DNA of 64,000 nucleotides, taken from positions 1 through 64,000 of the forward strand of contig NZ_UPHT01000057.1 in assembly GCF_900566085.1 (NCBI RefSeq). The letters run 5' to 3'. Each line of letters opens with the position of its first letter. The first letter of the stretch is position 1. The position numbers and the translations under genes are program-made. Below are positions 63,223 to 64,000 of the stretch, one piece after another. Under the pieces are notes generated by a model. The model saw nothing but the letters and a program-made list of their open reading frames with translations, did no database searches and was not told the origin of the DNA. Source of the DNA: Mycobacterium attenuatum. Its GTDB lineage: Bacteria > Actinomycetota > Actinomycetes > Mycobacteriales > Mycobacteriaceae.

Positions 63223-63462
63223 TCACGACCCCCCGGCGAACCGGCGCGCCTCGGCGGTCGGCTGCCGAACGACGGCGAGACCGTCGTCACCCGGCAAACT
63301 GGACTCGAAGTACTCGGCGATCGACGGCAGCAGCTTCCGAACCGCCACGTCGAGTTCAACGCCGAATCGAGCAGCCATTGCCCCCGCGCTGGCTGCGCCG
63401 TCGTTCTCGTCGCATATCTGAAGCGCAGCTCGAAGGGTGGCCAGTTTGTCGGGAATGGTCAT
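63223..63462 (-). CDS. Small winged-helix-like protein, paralogue A
   Basis: 79 residues, no family recognised. DKLATLRAALQICDENDGAASAGAMAARFGVELDVAVRKLLPSIAEYFE reads as a winged helix, then LAVVRQPTAEARRFAGG. It aligns by eye over its whole length with the N-terminal 75 residues of the neighbour at 63515. It ends four bases before the nuclease-like ATG, so co-translated. Possibly a regulator or a DNA-binding part of the same system. Confidence 0.65.
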   Translation of the reverse strand: MTIPDKLATLRAALQICDENDGAASAGAMAARFGVELDVAVRKLLPSIAEYFESSLPGDDGLAVVRQPTAEARRFAGGS

Positions 63463-63514
63463 AGTCGCCAGTATGCGCGGGGTCACCGACACAACTCCGC
63501 GAGACCGCCGCCCC

Positions 63515-63952
63515 CTAACCGGACAGCATGTTGCCACCTGCACCTCCGAGCGCGCCGATGGCGATCTGTTGGAGCGCACCCGTGAGCCACAGCCCTGCTT
63601 GCTTGGCACGGCTCCGTTCCTCCTCGGGGCGCGAGTCGTCGGCGGCGACGGCCTCGAACGCCGCCACCAGTCGTTCCAGCTGCACCTCGGGTGAGGGCCA
63701 CTGCCCGGCAACCCGCAGCGCGGCACTCGTCGGCGGCCCGACCGCGAGGATTTGCCCGCTGAAGGCATTCATGCCCTTCTCGAAGTACGGCTCTCGATAG
63801 AGAGCGCGCAGTGCCCGCTGCACTGTGTCCTTATCGAACTCACACGCCGCCCCGAGTTCAGCGGCGCTCGGATTCCGGCCCGTGCGGTCGAATATCTCGA
63901 CGGCTGCCCGCAGCACCGGCAAGTCCCGATCTGTCCATGTGTCGGCGATCAT
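63515..63952 (-). CDS. Winged-helix-like protein, paralogue B
   Basis: 145 residues. LPVLRAAVEIFDRTGRNPSAAELGAACEFDKDTVQRALRALYREPYFE is the winged-helix part, followed by ILAVGPPTSAALRVAGQW, then a helical tail (QLERLVAAFEAVAADDSRPEEERSRAKQAGLW) and a Gly-rich hydrophobic end (QQIAIGALGGAGGNMLSG). ATG at 63952 is used; an in-frame start at 63973 is possible. The window ends 48 bases upstream, so its promoter is partly outside. Confidence 0.65.
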   Translation of the reverse strand: MIADTWTDRDLPVLRAAVEIFDRTGRNPSAAELGAACEFDKDTVQRALRALYREPYFEKGMNAFSGQILAVGPPTSAALRVAGQWPSPEVQLERLVAAFEAVAADDSRPEEERSRAKQAGLWLTGALQQIAIGALGGAGGNMLSG

Positions 63953-64000
63953 GGCGCGAGTATGCCCCCGCACCCCGACAACGGCAGGGAGGTCAGCTAC

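Overview
The window reads as chromosome of a slow-growing Mycobacterium close to the M. tuberculosis complex. It is high in GC, many genes start with GTG or TTG, it has PPE proteins of the ESX-secreted type, and the gene order matches what I recall of H37Rv from Rv2852c (mqo) down to Rv2771c, read in the opposite orientation. Species is not fixed by the sequence; a M. kansasii/M. marinum-type relative fits better than M. tuberculosis itself, because several insertions and absences differ from H37Rv. All orthology statements are from memory of the families, not from a search.

Layout: 0-9.6 kb holds a small F420-type oxidoreductase, mqo, a GNAT acetyltransferase, a fused AAA+/VWA chelatase, cobO, cobB, cysG and efpA: malate oxidation, cobalamin/siroheme synthesis and drug efflux. 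At 9.6-12 kb an accessory insert (sterol-desaturase-like protein, decayed IS110-type transposase, three 56-bp palindromic repeats) separates efpA from proS. 12-22.8 kb is the translation/RNA block proS, DUF4439 protein, alanine-rich lipoprotein, rimP, nusA, ylxR, infB, rbfA, the DHH phosphodiesterase and dinF. 22.9-27.8 kb holds the ugpAEBC importer and echA16. 28.3-31.7 kb is an accessory pair of PPE genes plus DUF2277 and DUF1802 proteins. 31.7-40.5 kb has a CocE-like hydrolase, a secreted DUF3558-like protein, a WXG100-like/DUF1023 pair, three tandem lppV lipoproteins, pptH, pptT and truB. 40.6-51.5 kb has ltp1, fadE21, sirR, ribF, rpsO, lppU, pnp, pepR, an NMO-family oxidoreductase and a SRPBCC protein. 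51.6-55.8 kb is a co-directional redox cluster (metal-hydrolase family, FNR/2Fe-2S reductase, Rieske oxygenase, DapB-like dehydrogenase). A 13E12-family HNH protein follows, then dapB and a membrane protein.

From about 58.87 kb to the end the character changes. A flavodoxin-like gene is cut after about 72 codons and its remnant overlaps an HslV/proteasome-like Ntn-hydrolase by ATGA; next come an Mrr-type restriction endonuclease, an intact diverged copy of the flavodoxin gene, a DUF4238 protein, and on the other strand a DUF6602-type putative nuclease behind two small paralogous winged-helix-like proteins. I read this as a genomic island with defence-like content and regard it as the best candidate for an undescribed system. 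Other signals worth a look are the two palindromic tandem repeats (one inside the chelatase gene, one directly before proS), the mosaic lppV array and a DtxR-type operator in front of sirR.
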